A DNA stretch of 64,000 nt from positions 1 to 64,000 of the forward strand of contig JBEWZL010000137.1 in the NCBI GenBank assembly GCA_045837725.1, read 5' to 3'. The stretch comes from Vermamoeba vermiformis (Eukaryota > Tubulinea > Echinamoebida). The notes beneath the pieces are model-generated. The model did not search any database, was not told the DNA's origin, and saw nothing but the letters and a program-made list of their open reading frames with translations. Shown here piece after piece: positions 63,630 through 64,000 of the stretch; position 1 is the first letter of the stretch, and every line of letters starts with the position of its first letter. Made by a program: the position numbers and the translations under genes.

Positions 63630-64000
63630 ATGCTTTCGGTGCTTAACAAGAAGTTATTGACACTCCTTGTGTCTCCCTCCAAAGCTACAACAACGAAGCT
63701 CATTTCATCAAACTATGCTACTCGTGCACCGGACAATGATCAAAACATGGTTCTGGGTAATAAAGGGCTCATGACACCACGAACGCACTTTTAATTCTGG
63801 ATTTGTACAGATCCCAAAGAACATTTGAGCAAACAGGGCACAAAGCACGATCAAAGCAAGCCCGGTAAAAAGGCCAAAAAGGGTGCAGCGCGCTCTGAAT
63901 CAGGCCTCGAAGGTGAGTTGGATGTGCAGGATCGCCAAGAAGGCAACATGATCCACAGCTCAGGCACTGAGAACAGAACTCCTGGTGAGACCTACAATGT
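63630..64000 (+). CDS. Unknown protein with a mitochondrial-type leader, partial
   Basis: Exon 1 (63630-63756) and the beginning of exon 2 (63811 on) join in frame over a 54-nt intron. The N-terminus MLSVLNKKLLTLLVSPSKAT is basic, Ser/Leu-rich and free of acidic residues, like a mitochondrial targeting peptide. After that comes a charged, lysine-rich and probably disordered stretch (SKPGKKAKKGAARSES, then DVQDRQEGNMIHSSG). The gene runs off the right edge. No family recognised from this part. Confidence 0.6.

Overview
The window is nuclear DNA from a single-celled eukaryote. It is gene-dense, with about 22 protein genes on both strands, standard stop codons (TAA, TAG and TGA all used), GT-AG introns mostly 30-70 nt long, and no ribosomal, organellar or bacterial-operon signatures. 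The gene set (MCM2, RtcB, UXT, an E(z)-type SET protein, TMEM135, Golgi-type alpha-mannosidase, classical PTP) fits an amoeboid or opisthokont-related protist. I cannot name the genus. Coordinates of multi-exon genes run from start codon to stop codon and include introns; I rebuilt the exons by hand by matching splice sites and reading frame.

Left end (1-4.5 kb): a GC-richer, repeat-laden block. It holds an unrecognised acidic/proline-rich gene on the minus strand, a truncated paralogue of it, and 23 copies of a 23-bp near-perfect palindrome arranged as a 60-bp tandem array inside an intron, an 86-bp tandem array in a second intron, and a dispersed set. From 4.5 to 11.5 kb genes are sparse: an Fe(II)/2-oxoglutarate oxygenase with some resemblance to the TET/JBP class, two small unknown ORFs, a cluster of TGTATACAC motifs, and AT-rich stretches with decayed coding-like relics.

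11.5-26 kb: a secreted, GPI-type beta-helix glycosidase; a 15-exon GH38 alpha-mannosidase with two unusual C-terminal membrane segments; a second, unrelated 2OG oxygenase fired divergently from it; an F-box protein; a small-molecule-type SAM methyltransferase; and an unknown protein. 26-38 kb: MCM2, a mitochondrial-looking RCC1-repeat protein, an NCS1 nucleobase/allantoin-type transporter and a TMEM135-like membrane protein, all on the minus strand, then a poxvirus-VP39-type cap 2'-O-methyltransferase that shares a 233-bp divergent promoter with the RNA ligase RtcB.

40-64 kb: a DUF4139-type protein with a complete ubiquitin embedded in its middle; a double-BTB/ankyrin protein; an F-box protein; a 75-aa protein; a three-RRM protein; a secreted GPI-type protein; a broken LRR/F-box gene; an FHA-HDAC fusion divergently paired (104 bp apart) with an E(z)-type histone methyltransferase; UXT; a protein tyrosine phosphatase; and the start of one more gene. 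Between 44 and 60 kb the introns, and some exons, are seeded with two further palindrome families, TGACACGTGTCA and TTTCCTAATTAGGAAA-like.

The most unusual signals are the three palindrome families that colonise introns and sometimes coding exons, three genes whose first coding exon is only the ATG, the ubiquitin insertion, and the paired repressive-chromatin genes.
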